Assembly (NCBI GenBank): GCA_016779225.1
Contig: JADHNZ010000005.1
Span: 38,326 to 102,325 of the forward strand
Direction of reading: 5' to 3'
Length of the DNA stretch: 64,000 nucleotides
Source of the DNA: Planctomycetota bacterium
GTDB taxonomy: Bacteria > Planctomycetota > UBA1135 > GCA-002686595
Made by a program: the position numbers and the translations under genes
The notes under the pieces: generated by a model
What the model was told of the DNA's origin: nothing
What the model saw: only the letters and a program-made list of their open reading frames with translations
The model's database searches: none
Shown: in pieces, positions 1-7,753 of the stretch
Layout: the number at the start of each line of letters is the position of its first letter
How positions within the stretch are numbered: the stretch's first letter is position 1

Positions 1-352
1 GCTCCGGCTCCTTGACGCTGTCCCCCACATAGCAGAGGGCGGCGAAGTGCAGGATGCTGCGCGGGCGCACGGTCTCCAGGACCTCGTCGAGGCGCTCCGG
101 ATCGAGCAGGTCCCCCACGAAGAGGGGCACCTCACGGGGCAGGGCGTGGCGATGGCCCTCGGAAAGGTTGTCCAGGACGGCCACCGGAACGCCCGCGCGG
201 TGCAGGACGCGCACCGCATGGGAGCCCACGAAGCCCGCCCCGCCCGTGACGAGCAGCGGGCCTGCGGGCACCGGCGTCGGCCCGCCGGTCTGGAGGCCGC
301 CCGAGGGCGATGTCTCGGGGGAGGAGCCTGAAGGCTGGGGTGCGGATCCCAT
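1..352 (-). CDS. galE: NAD-dependent epimerase, UDP-glucose 4-epimerase-like (3' end cut by window)
   Basis: Only the first 117 or so residues are inside the window; the gene runs off the left edge. After a poorly conserved N-terminal tail of about 32 residues comes a Rossmann dinucleotide site, GGAGFVGS at residues 37-44, then VLDNLSEGHR, where the Asp and Asn contact the NAD ribose, and later HFAALCYVGDSV, the typical HxAA.xxVxxSV segment of UDP-sugar epimerases. The family is cytosolic and interconverts UDP-hexoses for envelope sugars; GalE itself is the best guess, but a related UDP-sugar epimerase cannot be excluded from a fragment. The ATG is preceded by TAGGCT with a 6-base spacer, which supports a leaderless start here. 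Confidence 0.8.
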   Translation of the reverse strand, partial: MGSAPQPSGSSPETSPSGGLQTGGPTPVPAGPLLVTGGAGFVGSHAVRVLHRAGVPVAVLDNLSEGHRHALPREVPLFVGDLLDPERLDEVLETVRPRSILHFAALCYVGDSVKEPE

Positions 353-364
353 CCCGGAAGCCTA
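353..364 (-). promoter_or_regulatory. Putative leaderless promoter of the galE-like gene
   Basis: On the minus strand TAGGCT (364-359) is followed by a 6-base spacer and then the ATG. No -35 box is visible. The spacing predicts transcription starting at or within a base of the A of the ATG. It matches the same arrangement in front of a dozen other genes in the window. Confidence 0.5.
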
Positions 365-381
365 GCAGTCTTCGCCGGGGC

Positions 382-1881
382 TCAGGAGGCCCGAGGTGTC
401 GCGTCCTGGACCCACTCCAGCCCCAGGGACGCGAGGTCCTGGCGCAGCCGCGGCCAGGACTTGGTCGCCGCCTGGAGGCCCCGCACCCGCACCCGGGGCT
501 CGACCAGGCTGAGGAGCACCCCGGCGAAGACCATGCGGTGATCCCCGTGCCCCTCCAGCAGCAGGACCTGCTCCGAGGCCGGCCCCGGCCCGGGGTCCAC
601 GCGCAGGAGCTCCCCACGAACCTCGGCACGGCAGCCCAGCGCCTCCACGAAGCGCGCGAGCACCGTCAGGCGCGGGCTCTCCTTGCCCTCGAGGGTGCCC
701 AGCCCCCCGAGCTCCGAGGTCCGGCCAAGGTCCCGCGCGGCGGCGACCGCCAGGGGCACCAGAACGGGCGCCAGGTCCGGCTCGCCGGACAGGTCGATGC
801 GCGCGCCTGCCCGCGGCGTGCCCTCCGCCCAGGCGCCCACCTCGTCGAAGCCCGCGCTGCAGCCAAAGGCGCGCAGGTGCTCCAGGATCCGGATGTCGCC
901 CTGGGGGGTCTCCCGGCCCAGACCCGGGATGACCACGCGCCCTCCGCTGAGGCAGCCGGCGGCCAGGGCCACGGCCGCGGCCGAGGCGTCCGGCTCCACC
1001 GTGAGGGGCTCCTCGGGCGGACACAGGGGGCCGTTCACGAGGAACAGGGCCTCCTCCGGGCCGACGCGATGCGCCTCCGTGGCCACGCCAAAGCGCTCGA
1101 GAGCCCAGCGCGTGAGGTCGATGTACGGCGGACTCGGGAGCGGGCCGCGCACACGCAGGGCTCCCTGGTCGGGCCACGCGGCCAGGGCAAGGAGCAGCGA
1201 GCTCACCTCCTGGCTCGAGATCGGGGCGTCCAGAAAGACCTCCGAGGGAGGGCCCACCGCGCTGACCTCCAGCGGCCAGGGCGCTCCGAGCTCCTGCACC
1301 CGTGCGCCCGCCGTCCGCAGGGCATCCAGCAGGGGACCCGGAGTGCGACGCACGAGGGAGCCGGAGGCCTCGATCCTCACCGAGCGCCCGGCCTGGGAAG
1401 CGAGCCCCGCAGCGCCGATGAGGAGCCGCGCGAGGGTTCCGGACTCCCCGACCCGCCACGGCCCCGAGGAGGCGCCCGCGAGCCCCCGCGAGGGCCCCGG
1501 AGGACACCCGGTCAGGGTGACCGCCGCAGGCCCGTGCTGCCGCGTGACCATGCCGAGGTCCCGTGCCCAGGCCAGGGCAGCCGCGACATCGTCCCCATCC
1601 GGCAGTCCAGCCAGCCGGGTGCGACCGTGGGCCAGGCCCGCGGCCACGATAAAGCGCTGCGCGATCGACTTCGAGGTGGGGACGCGCGCCGCTCCAAGGG
1701 CTCGCCCGCGGAGCCCCCAGGCCTGGGCGGAGTCGGCCTGCAGCGCCGGGTCCTGCGACGCTTCCTCCGGGCCTGTTGGATCCCCAAGCCGAGGGTCACC
1801 GCCAGCCGGAGCGGCTCGACCGCGCTCCGACGCGGGCTCGGGGCTCCCGTCGTCCCGCTCCTCGTCCAAGGGTCCTGCCAC
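382..1881 (-). CDS. aroA: 3-phosphoshikimate 1-carboxyvinyltransferase (EPSP synthase)
   Basis: This enzyme joins phosphoenolpyruvate to shikimate 3-phosphate in aromatic amino acid synthesis. The visible signatures are VPTSKSIAQR (substrate-binding S-K-S and Arg) near residue 67, GESGTLARLL in place of the usual GNSGT.xR, PSPPYIDLT, EPDASAAAVALAAG (catalytic Asp region) and GHGDHRMVFA (the DHRMAM motif) near the C terminus. I chose the GTG at 1881 because TACAAT sits 6 bases upstream of it. The reading frame stays open to an ATG at 1914, but that start would put the promoter inside the gene. Even so there are about 65 residues before the first conserved motif, longer than usual. purC is divergent, starting 45 bases away. 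Confidence 0.9.
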   Translation of the reverse strand: MAGPLDEERDDGSPEPASERGRAAPAGGDPRLGDPTGPEEASQDPALQADSAQAWGLRGRALGAARVPTSKSIAQRFIVAAGLAHGRTRLAGLPDGDDVAAALAWARDLGMVTRQHGPAAVTLTGCPPGPSRGLAGASSGPWRVGESGTLARLLIGAAGLASQAGRSVRIEASGSLVRRTPGPLLDALRTAGARVQELGAPWPLEVSAVGPPSEVFLDAPISSQEVSSLLLALAAWPDQGALRVRGPLPSPPYIDLTRWALERFGVATEAHRVGPEEALFLVNGPLCPPEEPLTVEPDASAAAVALAAGCLSGGRVVIPGLGRETPQGDIRILEHLRAFGCSAGFDEVGAWAEGTPRAGARIDLSGEPDLAPVLVPLAVAAARDLGRTSELGGLGTLEGKESPRLTVLARFVEALGCRAEVRGELLRVDPGPGPASEQVLLLEGHGDHRMVFAGVLLSLVEPRVRVRGLQAATKSWPRLRQDLASLGLEWVQDATPRAS

Positions 1882-1893
1882 GCGTGCATTGTA
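1882..1893 (-). promoter_or_regulatory. Putative leaderless promoter of aroA
   Basis: TACAAT (1893-1888, minus strand) is followed by 6 bases and a GTG codon. It is the closest match to a consensus -10 box in the set, and it decides the aroA start. Confidence 0.5.
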
Positions 1894-1925
1894 GCCCCGC
1901 GCGGCGCTCACCATACTGGCGCGCC

Positions 1926-2849
1926 GTGAGCACCCCCACCTCTGCCAACGGCGCCTACCTCGGGCGCGAGGATGCCCCCCCCGGACTGCTGCAGATCGCC
2001 TCGGGCAAGGTCCGCGATCTCTACGCCCTCGACGGAGATCGGCTCCTCCTGGTCGCCTCGGACCGCATCAGCGCCTTCGATGTGGTCATGAACGCGGGCG
2101 TCGCCGACAAGGGGCGGGTCCTCACGCACATCGCCGCCCACTGGTTCGAGCGCACCCGCGACCTGACGCCGAACCACCTGCTCTCCACCCGCGTCGAGGA
2201 GATCCCCGGTCTCGACCCCGCCTGGCAGGAGCGCCTGCGAGGCCGCGTGATGATCACCCGCCGCTGCGTCCCCGATCCCATTGAGTGGGTCGTGCGCGGC
2301 TACATCACCGGCTCGGGCTGGAAGGAGTACCTGCAGAGCGGCACGGTCTGCGGCATCGCTCTGCCGGCGGGCCTGCGGCAGGCCGAGCGGCTCCCGGAGC
2401 CGATCGTCACGCCGACCACCAAGAACGAGGCCCACGACCGCCCCCTGTCCCCGGACGAGGCCGCGGAGCTGCTGGGCGCCGAGCGCTGGGAGGCCGGGAA
2501 GCGGCTTGCCCTGGCCCTCTATGCGCGCGGCGCCGAGGACATGGCTCGACACGGCATCCTCCTGGCCGACACCAAGTTCGAGTTCGGGACCCTCGATGGC
2601 GAGGTCGTCCTCATCGACGAGGCCCTCACCCCCGACTCGAGCCGGTTCTGGCCCGAGGCGGCCTACGCGGTGGGCGGCTCGCCGCCGAGCCTCGACAAGC
2701 AGATCCTGCGCGACCACCTCGAGACCCTGGACTGGGACAAGGAGTACCCCGCGCCGGACCTGGACCCGGCGGTCCTCGACCGGGTCCGCGCGGGCTATCT
2801 CGATGTGTGCCGGACCATCACGGGGTCCCTGCCCGAGGGCGTGTCCTGA
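1926..2849 (+). CDS. purC: Phosphoribosylaminoimidazole-succinocarboxamide synthase (SAICAR synthetase)
   Basis: This ATP-dependent ligase condenses CAIR with aspartate in purine synthesis. The 307-residue length suits the stand-alone bacterial or yeast-like type. Visible motifs are the SGKVRDLY ATP-binding strand near residue 23, DRISAFDVV, RCVPDPIEWVVRGYITGSGW (residues about 114-133), PTTKNEAHDRP, LADTKFEFG and LIDEALTPDSSRFWP, which holds the conserved DE.LTPDSSR signature. The GTG at 1926 gives the family's normal N terminus; the frame is open further upstream but that stretch overlaps the aroA promoter. TACTGG lies 6 bases before the GTG, a weak -10 candidate in the position used by the leaderless genes. 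Confidence 0.95.
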   Translation: MSTPTSANGAYLGREDAPPGLLQIASGKVRDLYALDGDRLLLVASDRISAFDVVMNAGVADKGRVLTHIAAHWFERTRDLTPNHLLSTRVEEIPGLDPAWQERLRGRVMITRRCVPDPIEWVVRGYITGSGWKEYLQSGTVCGIALPAGLRQAERLPEPIVTPTTKNEAHDRPLSPDEAAELLGAERWEAGKRLALALYARGAEDMARHGILLADTKFEFGTLDGEVVLIDEALTPDSSRFWPEAAYAVGGSPPSLDKQILRDHLETLDWDKEYPAPDLDPAVLDRVRAGYLDVCRTITGSLPEGVS

Positions 2850-2936
2850 GGGCCCTGGAGGCCGCACGCCCCTGCCCGCGCTGACCCGGCCGAGAGCCGG
2901 CGAGTCCCCAGAGGCAAGCGGCCCAAGGCCAGACCG

Positions 2937-3620
2937 TCAGGGCTCTTGCGAGGCAGGCTCCTGGGCGGGCGCAAGGAGCGCCACGCACCCCGCGGCCACG
3001 CACGCCGCGAGCAGCTGGACTCCCACGAACGCGGGCACCGAGCCGGGCGCGATGGCGGTGAACGAGTTCGTCAGGGCGCGCGCCACGGTGACCGCCGGGT
3101 TGGCGAAGCAGGTCGAGCTGGTGAAGAAGATGGCGCCGAACACATAACCCGCCACCGCCATCGGGATGTGCGGCCGGTGGCCCCGTCGCACGGTTAGGAA
3201 GATGACCAGGACGAGGCCGAGGGTGGCCAGGGCCTCGCCTGCCCACAGCCCGGCTCCGGAGCGCTCCCGCACCGCGACCTCCACCACGGGCAGGTCGAAC
3301 GCAAGGTGCGTGAGCGCGACCCCGAGAGCGCCGCCGACCACCTGAGCGACCACCAGGCCGGGCACCCGTGCCCACGGGGTTCCACCGAGGAGCGCGTCCG
3401 CCACGGACACGGCGGGATTGAAGTGCGCTCCGCTCATGCCCCCGAACGCGACGATCAGCGCCGCAAGGGCGGCGGCGGTGGCCAGGCCGTTCTCGAGGAG
3501 CTGCAGGCCTTCATCCTGGGGGGAGAGCCGCTGGGCCATGATCCCAGAGCCAACGATGGCGGCCAGCAGGAACGCGGTGCCCAGGAGCTCGGCCAGGAGG
3601 GTCCGGCTCGCCGGACTCAC
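2937..3620 (-). CDS. aqpS: Aquaporin-like (MIP family) channel, probable arsenite exit channel
   Basis: This is a 227-residue membrane protein with about six hydrophobic segments and the two half-helix NPA motifs of the major intrinsic protein family: HFNPAVS near residue 66 and FANPAVTVAR near residue 174, the latter with the selectivity-filter Arg. Its ATG overlaps the TGA of the upstream ArsR-ArsC fusion (ATGA), so translation is probably coupled. In Sinorhizobium meliloti the aquaglyceroporin AqpS sits beside arsR and arsC and lets arsenite flow out after arsenate reduction; the same role is inferred here. No ArsB or Acr3 pump is in the window. A general glycerol or water channel is the alternative. 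It converges with purC across 87 bases. Confidence 0.85.
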   Translation of the reverse strand: MSPASRTLLAELLGTAFLLAAIVGSGIMAQRLSPQDEGLQLLENGLATAAALAALIVAFGGMSGAHFNPAVSVADALLGGTPWARVPGLVVAQVVGGALGVALTHLAFDLPVVEVAVRERSGAGLWAGEALATLGLVLVIFLTVRRGHRPHIPMAVAGYVFGAIFFTSSTCFANPAVTVARALTNSFTAIAPGSVPAFVGVQLLAACVAAGCVALLAPAQEPASQEP

Positions 3621-4432
3621 GCGCAGGCCCCCTCACCGAGGAGCTCGACCAGGAAGCCCTCGACGCGCTCGCGGATCTGGTCACGGATGACGCGTACGGC
3701 GTCCGCCCCCTGACCCGCAGGATCCTCCAGGGCCCAGTCCACATAGCGCGTGGCGGGCAGGACCGGGCAGCGGTCCCCGCACCCCATGGACACCACCACA
3801 TCCGCCTGCTCGACCATGGCCTCGGTCCACCGCTGGGGCTCGTAGGACGCAAGGTCGATGCCCACCTCGGCCATCACCTCGACGGCGGCAGGGTTGACGC
3901 TCTCCGCGGGTGCCGAGCCTGCAGAGAGAACGCGCACCCGCTCCCCGCCCAGAGTCCGCAGCCAGGCGGCGGCCATCTGCGAGCGGCCGGCGTTGTGCAC
4001 GCAGAGGAACAGCACCGTGGGCACGCGCACCTCTGGCAGGCTCAGCTCGGCAACCAGCGCCTGCCAGCGCTCCTCCTCCAGGCGGAACCACGCCCACTTG
4101 CCGCGCTGCGTGCGCTGGAGCAGGCCGGCCTCCGTGAGGGCGCTCAGGTGGTGGCTCACGGTCGGCTGGGCCCGCTCAACCGCTCCAGGAAGCTCGCACG
4201 CGCAGGCCTCGCGACCGGGGCTCTGGGCCAGGTGGAACAGGATCCGCAGGCGCACGGGGTCCGCCAGCAGGCGCAGGCTCTCCGCAAGGAGCTCTGCGCC
4301 GCCGCGCGAGCCCCAGGAGGGGGCCTGCACAGCCGAGGAGGCCGGCACAGCCGAGGAGGCCTGTACCGCCGAGGAGGACCGGGAGGCCGGCAGGGCCTCT
4401 GCGGGCTGCGGATCGCTGGAGGGGATGGACAT
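3617..4432 (-). CDS. Fusion of ArsR-type repressor and LMW-phosphatase-type arsenate reductase ArsC
   Basis: This 271-residue protein has two parts. Residues about 40-135 are an ArsR/SmtB winged helix: a CACEL segment with two cysteines at the usual metal-binding helix, then QPTVSHHLSALTEAGLL as the recognition helix. Residues about 140-271 are an arsenate reductase of the low-molecular-weight tyrosine phosphatase fold: FLCVHNAGRSQMAAAW is the P-loop (C-x5-R-S), and MGCGDRCP carries the second cysteine pair. That last form resembles the mycothiol/thioredoxin class more than Staphylococcus ArsC. The first 38 residues are an Ala/Ser/Pro linker with repeated SSAVxAS units. The protein should repress its own operon until arsenite binds and also reduce arsenate. 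TATGAT lies 6 bases before the ATG. Confidence 0.9.
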   Translation of the reverse strand: MSIPSSDPQPAEALPASRSSSAVQASSAVPASSAVQAPSWGSRGGAELLAESLRLLADPVRLRILFHLAQSPGREACACELPGAVERAQPTVSHHLSALTEAGLLQRTQRGKWAWFRLEEERWQALVAELSLPEVRVPTVLFLCVHNAGRSQMAAAWLRTLGGERVRVLSAGSAPAESVNPAAVEVMAEVGIDLASYEPQRWTEAMVEQADVVVSMGCGDRCPVLPATRYVDWALEDPAGQGADAVRVIRDQIRERVEGFLVELLGEGACA

Positions 4433-4444
4433 GGCGGCATCATA
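4433..4444 (-). promoter_or_regulatory. Putative leaderless promoter of the ars unit
   Basis: TATGAT (4444-4439, minus strand) is followed by a 6-base spacer and the ATG. It directly abuts the inverted repeat at 4444-4459, so a repressor bound there would block RNA polymerase. Confidence 0.55.
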
Positions 4445-4459
4445 TCGACCGCCGTCGAT
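4444..4459. promoter_or_regulatory. Candidate ArsR operator
   Basis: This is a perfect inverted repeat, ATCGAC-CGCC-GTCGAT, with 6-bp arms and a 4-bp gap, lying immediately upstream of the -10 hexamer of the ars unit. ArsR repressors bind imperfect 12-2-12-type palindromes over their own promoters. Position and symmetry fit an operator; the exact half-site differs from the textbook ATCAA form. Confidence 0.5.
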
Positions 4460-4551
4460 TCGTCCATCCTCAGGCTGCAGGAAGACGCGCCCCCCCGCCG
4501 GCGACCTGCTCGATCCAAGACCCCGTGCGCGAGCGGCCCGAGGGTCGGTCC

Positions 4552-5862
4552 TCAGGAGCGCTCGGAAGGCTCGAGGGAGCTTGTCCCCAGGCCGGCCTGC
4601 TCCAGCGCGGTGATGGCCAGCGGCGCCAGCGCAGCGGGTCCGCTCTGAAGAATCCCCAGGGCCACCTCGATCCTGGCCGCGGCATCGAGGCGGAGGAGGA
4701 CCTCCAGCTGCCTCCTGGCCACCCGGGGATCCGCGGGCCGCAGGTGTCCTGCGACCAGGGTCCCCCAGACCTCCTGATTCCAGGTGCGTGTGGCCACGAC
4801 GCCAAGGCCGGCGAGCTGCCGCGTGGGCTCGGGGCTGCGCAGCAGATCGCGGACCTCCCCGATGTGATCGAGCCACTCCTGCTCGGCGCGCAGCCAGGAC
4901 TCGAGACCGGAGGGAGTCGGAGGGGCGCCGACCGCTCGGCACCAGCGCTCACCGGCAGCGCGGACGCGCGCGTCCCTGCTCTCCAGGGCCCGCGCCGCCT
5001 CGACCTCACCTGCACGGAGCCGAGCGAGGCCCACGAGGGCAAGCTCCAGGGTGCGGGCGTCAGTCGCGGCGGCCAGCGACTCCAGGGCCACGACCGCCGC
5101 GCGCCGGTGCGCGAGATCATGGCCGCGCTGGCAGCGCTGCAGGCTGGGGATCAAGGCCTCCGGAGGCACGCTTCCCTCAGCGGCGACCTGGGCAAGCAGG
5201 TCGCCGTCGAAAGCCGAGCCGCGATCCGCGAGCGCCTCGAGGAGCCAGCGCTTGGGCGCGCCCTGCAGGGAGCGGAGCGCGAGCAGGAGGGTGGTGCGCT
5301 GCTCCTCGTCGGCGTCCTGGCGCAGGAGGCGAGCGAGTCCACCTCGCGCCCAACGCCCGTCATCTCCACCGGCCACCTGTCCCAGCGCCGCCACGGCACC
5401 GCGCAGATCCGCCGCCACCACCTGCAGCTGGAACGCGCCTTGCGCCGTGGGCTCTGCGGGTGCCACCGCCCGGATCCGACGCCCAAGACCAGGCCGCAGG
5501 CAGCAGGCATCGAGCAGCAGCTCGAGCTGGACCTCCGAGAGGGTCTGCTGTGGCTCGTCTCCCCAGGCCGGAATACGCCCCGTGGCCAGGATCTCGGCCA
5601 ATCCCTGCTCCTGGCCATCAAGATCAGCGGACCAGGACTCCAGCTCCAGCTGATCGCGGGACCATCCGGGACGCCGGGTCTCCCTCAGAGGCGCCTGCAG
5701 GCGTCGGACGGCCTCTCGCTGGCCGGGAGCGTCCACCCTCACGGCCCGGCTCTCCGTGCGGGTCGGCACCCCCTTGGTGAGCAGCGGCTGCGTGGGCAGC
5801 GCCTCGGAAGGCGCCCCCTCCGCAAGAGCCACCAAGGCGATCAGGGCGCTGGCGAGCCTCAT
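4552..5862 (-). CDS. Exported HEAT-repeat-like protein, last gene of pseudopilin operon
   Basis: I do not recognise a specific family. The start at 5862 gives MRLASALIALVALAEGA, a likely signal peptide, and overlaps the stop of the PilX-like gene by ATGA; a longer open frame exists upstream but lies inside that gene. The 436-residue product is almost entirely alpha-helical. It is rich in Leu, Ala, Arg and Glu, with recurring helical pairs of about 30-35 residues such as AVVALESLAAATD, LALVGLARLRAGE and LAGLGVVATRTW, as in HEAT or PBS-type repeats. Such repeats normally form protein-binding scaffolds. Being cotranscribed with three pilin-like proteins suggests a periplasmic helper of the same secretion or pilus apparatus. 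Confidence 0.7.
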   Translation of the reverse strand: MRLASALIALVALAEGAPSEALPTQPLLTKGVPTRTESRAVRVDAPGQREAVRRLQAPLRETRRPGWSRDQLELESWSADLDGQEQGLAEILATGRIPAWGDEPQQTLSEVQLELLLDACCLRPGLGRRIRAVAPAEPTAQGAFQLQVVAADLRGAVAALGQVAGGDDGRWARGGLARLLRQDADEEQRTTLLLALRSLQGAPKRWLLEALADRGSAFDGDLLAQVAAEGSVPPEALIPSLQRCQRGHDLAHRRAAVVALESLAAATDARTLELALVGLARLRAGEVEAARALESRDARVRAAGERWCRAVGAPPTPSGLESWLRAEQEWLDHIGEVRDLLRSPEPTRQLAGLGVVATRTWNQEVWGTLVAGHLRPADPRVARRQLEVLLRLDAAARIEVALGILQSGPAALAPLAITALEQAGLGTSSLEPSERS

Positions 5863-7097
5863 CGCTCCCTCCAGGAGACGGGGGACGAGAGCCACGAGGA
5901 GAGGGCCCACTCGGCCGAGGAGTGCGGCCCCTCCTCGGCAAGGGCCTCGTCGTAGTGGATCTGGCAGTTCGAGTCGAGGATGACGCGGCGGGCCACGAGG
6001 GAGCCGAAGAGCTCGAGGTTGCTGTCGATCTCGACCACCGCGTTCGGGGCGTAGACCGTCCCCCAGACCTCGGTGTTGGAGTCGAAGTCCACCTCGTCGA
6101 GATCCACCTCCTGATCCGGGTCGATCACATTGTCACTCACGAGGTTCACCTCGAGATCCGAGGGCCTGCCGCGATCCGAGCCCAGGAAGGCGTTGGAGTG
6201 CAGGAGGAAGTCTCCGATCACGAAGATCCGGACGGGGCCGTCCTCCGCGTCGATCTCGATCCGCGCGTTCGAGCGCAGCCGGAAGGTGTTGCACACGATG
6301 GTGGCCGGTCCCTTGATGGTGAGCGACGCGTTGTTGGCGATCACGAGGTCATCGAAGGCCCGCGAGCCTCCTTCCCACTCGTTCCCATGGTTCGTCACGG
6401 TGAGGCTGCCCTCAGACTCAAGGCCCGGGACCTCGATGGGAGGCAGCTCCTGGGGCGCCGGCGCCTGGTGAATGCCGCCCACAATCACGGTGTTGTCGAG
6501 CTGAGTGACCGCACCGCCAGGGCCGCTCACCGCGCGCCCTCCGACCTGCGCGTTCTGACGCACGAGGATGTCCGCGTTGCTGCCCACATCTCCGTTCCAC
6601 AGGGGCGGCGCCGCGTCGGGCGCCCCCAGCCGCGAGTCGAAGCTGTCCGTCCGCGCGTTGCTGCGCACGATGAGACCCTCATCACCGAAGGCCGCCCAGC
6701 GAAAGAGGCTGCTCGACTCCTGGGTGAAGGTCACCCGCGCCCGCTCGGCGGCGTGTCCAGACACGGCCGTCGAGGTGACCGTCAGGGTGGAGCCCCCCTG
6801 CTCGACCTCGACCCAGCCGGTCGCTCCGCCGAGGGGCACCCGCGCGCCCTCGACCCCGACGGTGCCCGGCTGGCCAGCCTCCAGCCGAGCCCAGGCCTCC
6901 GCGACCCCGGCTCGCGCGCCAAGCTCGGCCACCACGCGATCCTGCCAGGCACGCCGCTCCTGGCCCTGGGAGCGCCCCATGGCCAGCAGCGAGGCCCCCA
7001 TGACCGCGAGCCCCACCATCATCACCAGGGTCATCAGCAGGGCGGAGCCCTGGCGCGCACTCCCCCGTGCGCGGTCTGCCTTGATCAACATGCTCAT
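5859..7097 (-). CDS. PilX-like pseudopilin-associated protein
   Basis: This is a 412-residue protein with a short basic N terminus, GSALLMTLVMM and a hydrophobic helix (residues about 17-42), the layout of PilX or GspK-like minor components. The rest looks beta-rich, with regularly spaced Ser-Asn steps (RSNA, GSNAD, HSNAF, DSNTEVWG, DSNLELFG, DSNCQIHYD), suggesting a repetitive solenoid. The stretch VWGTVYAPNAVVEIDSN followed by IHYDEAL resembles the C-terminal domain often fused to PilX-type proteins. Start and stop overlap its neighbours by 4 bases (ATGA). It probably sits at the tip or base of a type IV pilus or type II-like pseudopilus. Confidence 0.75.
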   Translation of the reverse strand: MSMLIKADRARGSARQGSALLMTLVMMVGLAVMGASLLAMGRSQGQERRAWQDRVVAELGARAGVAEAWARLEAGQPGTVGVEGARVPLGGATGWVEVEQGGSTLTVTSTAVSGHAAERARVTFTQESSSLFRWAAFGDEGLIVRSNARTDSFDSRLGAPDAAPPLWNGDVGSNADILVRQNAQVGGRAVSGPGGAVTQLDNTVIVGGIHQAPAPQELPPIEVPGLESEGSLTVTNHGNEWEGGSRAFDDLVIANNASLTIKGPATIVCNTFRLRSNARIEIDAEDGPVRIFVIGDFLLHSNAFLGSDRGRPSDLEVNLVSDNVIDPDQEVDLDEVDFDSNTEVWGTVYAPNAVVEIDSNLELFGSLVARRVILDSNCQIHYDEALAEEGPHSSAEWALSSWLSSPVSWRER

Positions 7098-7753
7098 CGC
7101 GTCCTCACCGCGAGCGTCGCGGTCCCCGTTCGCCTCACCACCTCGCCGCCTGCACCACGCGCCTCCAGGGTCACCGCCACGGTCACTAGGTCGTCCACCC
7201 GGGAGAGGCGCAGGCCCGGCGGCGCGTAGAGCTCCCCGCGCAGGTCACGCACCTCCTCTCCGGGGGCGAGGGTTCCCGAGGTGGAGGCCACCCCGCGACA
7301 GATCACGCGCAGGCGCTCCTTGCCCCCCGGCAACAGGCTGCGCTCCCGCAGGACGCCCTCGTCCACGAGCCCGTCCCCGTCATCGTCAACTCCGTTCGCC
7401 GCCTCCCCCAGCTCGCGAACCCACAGGAGGCCGAGGGTCTCCTCCACGCGGCCTTGGCCCTCGACCCAGCGCGCGCGCGGCACCACCAGGGACCAGGCTC
7501 GCTCCTCGAAGAGCCGCAGGTCGGTCAGCTGGACGGAGCCCTCGTCCGCGAGGGTGGCATCGGCCAACAGGTCGCGCACCTCCCTGGCCACGCGCGCGCT
7601 GCGCGCCTCGAGCTCGCTCATGAGGACCGAGTCGGCGTAGCTGTCGCTGGCCCTGCGGGCGACGCCGAGGGTCAGGCCCATGACCCCGAGGGCCAGGCTG
7701 CTCGCTAGCAGCAGCTCCACCAGGCTGAAGCCCGCGCGCGCCGAGGTCCTCAC
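7094..7753 (-). CDS. Prepilin-like protein (PilW/GspJ type)
   Basis: This is a 219-residue protein. The GTG start at 7753 overlaps the TGA of the upstream gene (GTGA) and yields VRTSARAGFSLVELLLASS: a short basic leader, then the prepilin peptidase site G|FSLVE, with the Glu at +5 and a long hydrophobic helix. Near residue 134 it has NGVDDDGDGLVDEG, an Asp/Gly-rich loop of the kind that binds calcium. The remainder is soluble and variable, as expected for minor pilins. Order and overlaps place it in the operon 8346-4552. Confidence 0.8.
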   Translation of the reverse strand: MRTSARAGFSLVELLLASSLALGVMGLTLGVARRASDSYADSVLMSELEARSARVAREVRDLLADATLADEGSVQLTDLRLFEERAWSLVVPRARWVEGQGRVEETLGLLWVRELGEAANGVDDDGDGLVDEGVLRERSLLPGGKERLRVICRGVASTSGTLAPGEEVRDLRGELYAPPGLRLSRVDDLVTVAVTLEARGAGGEVVRRTGTATLAVRTR

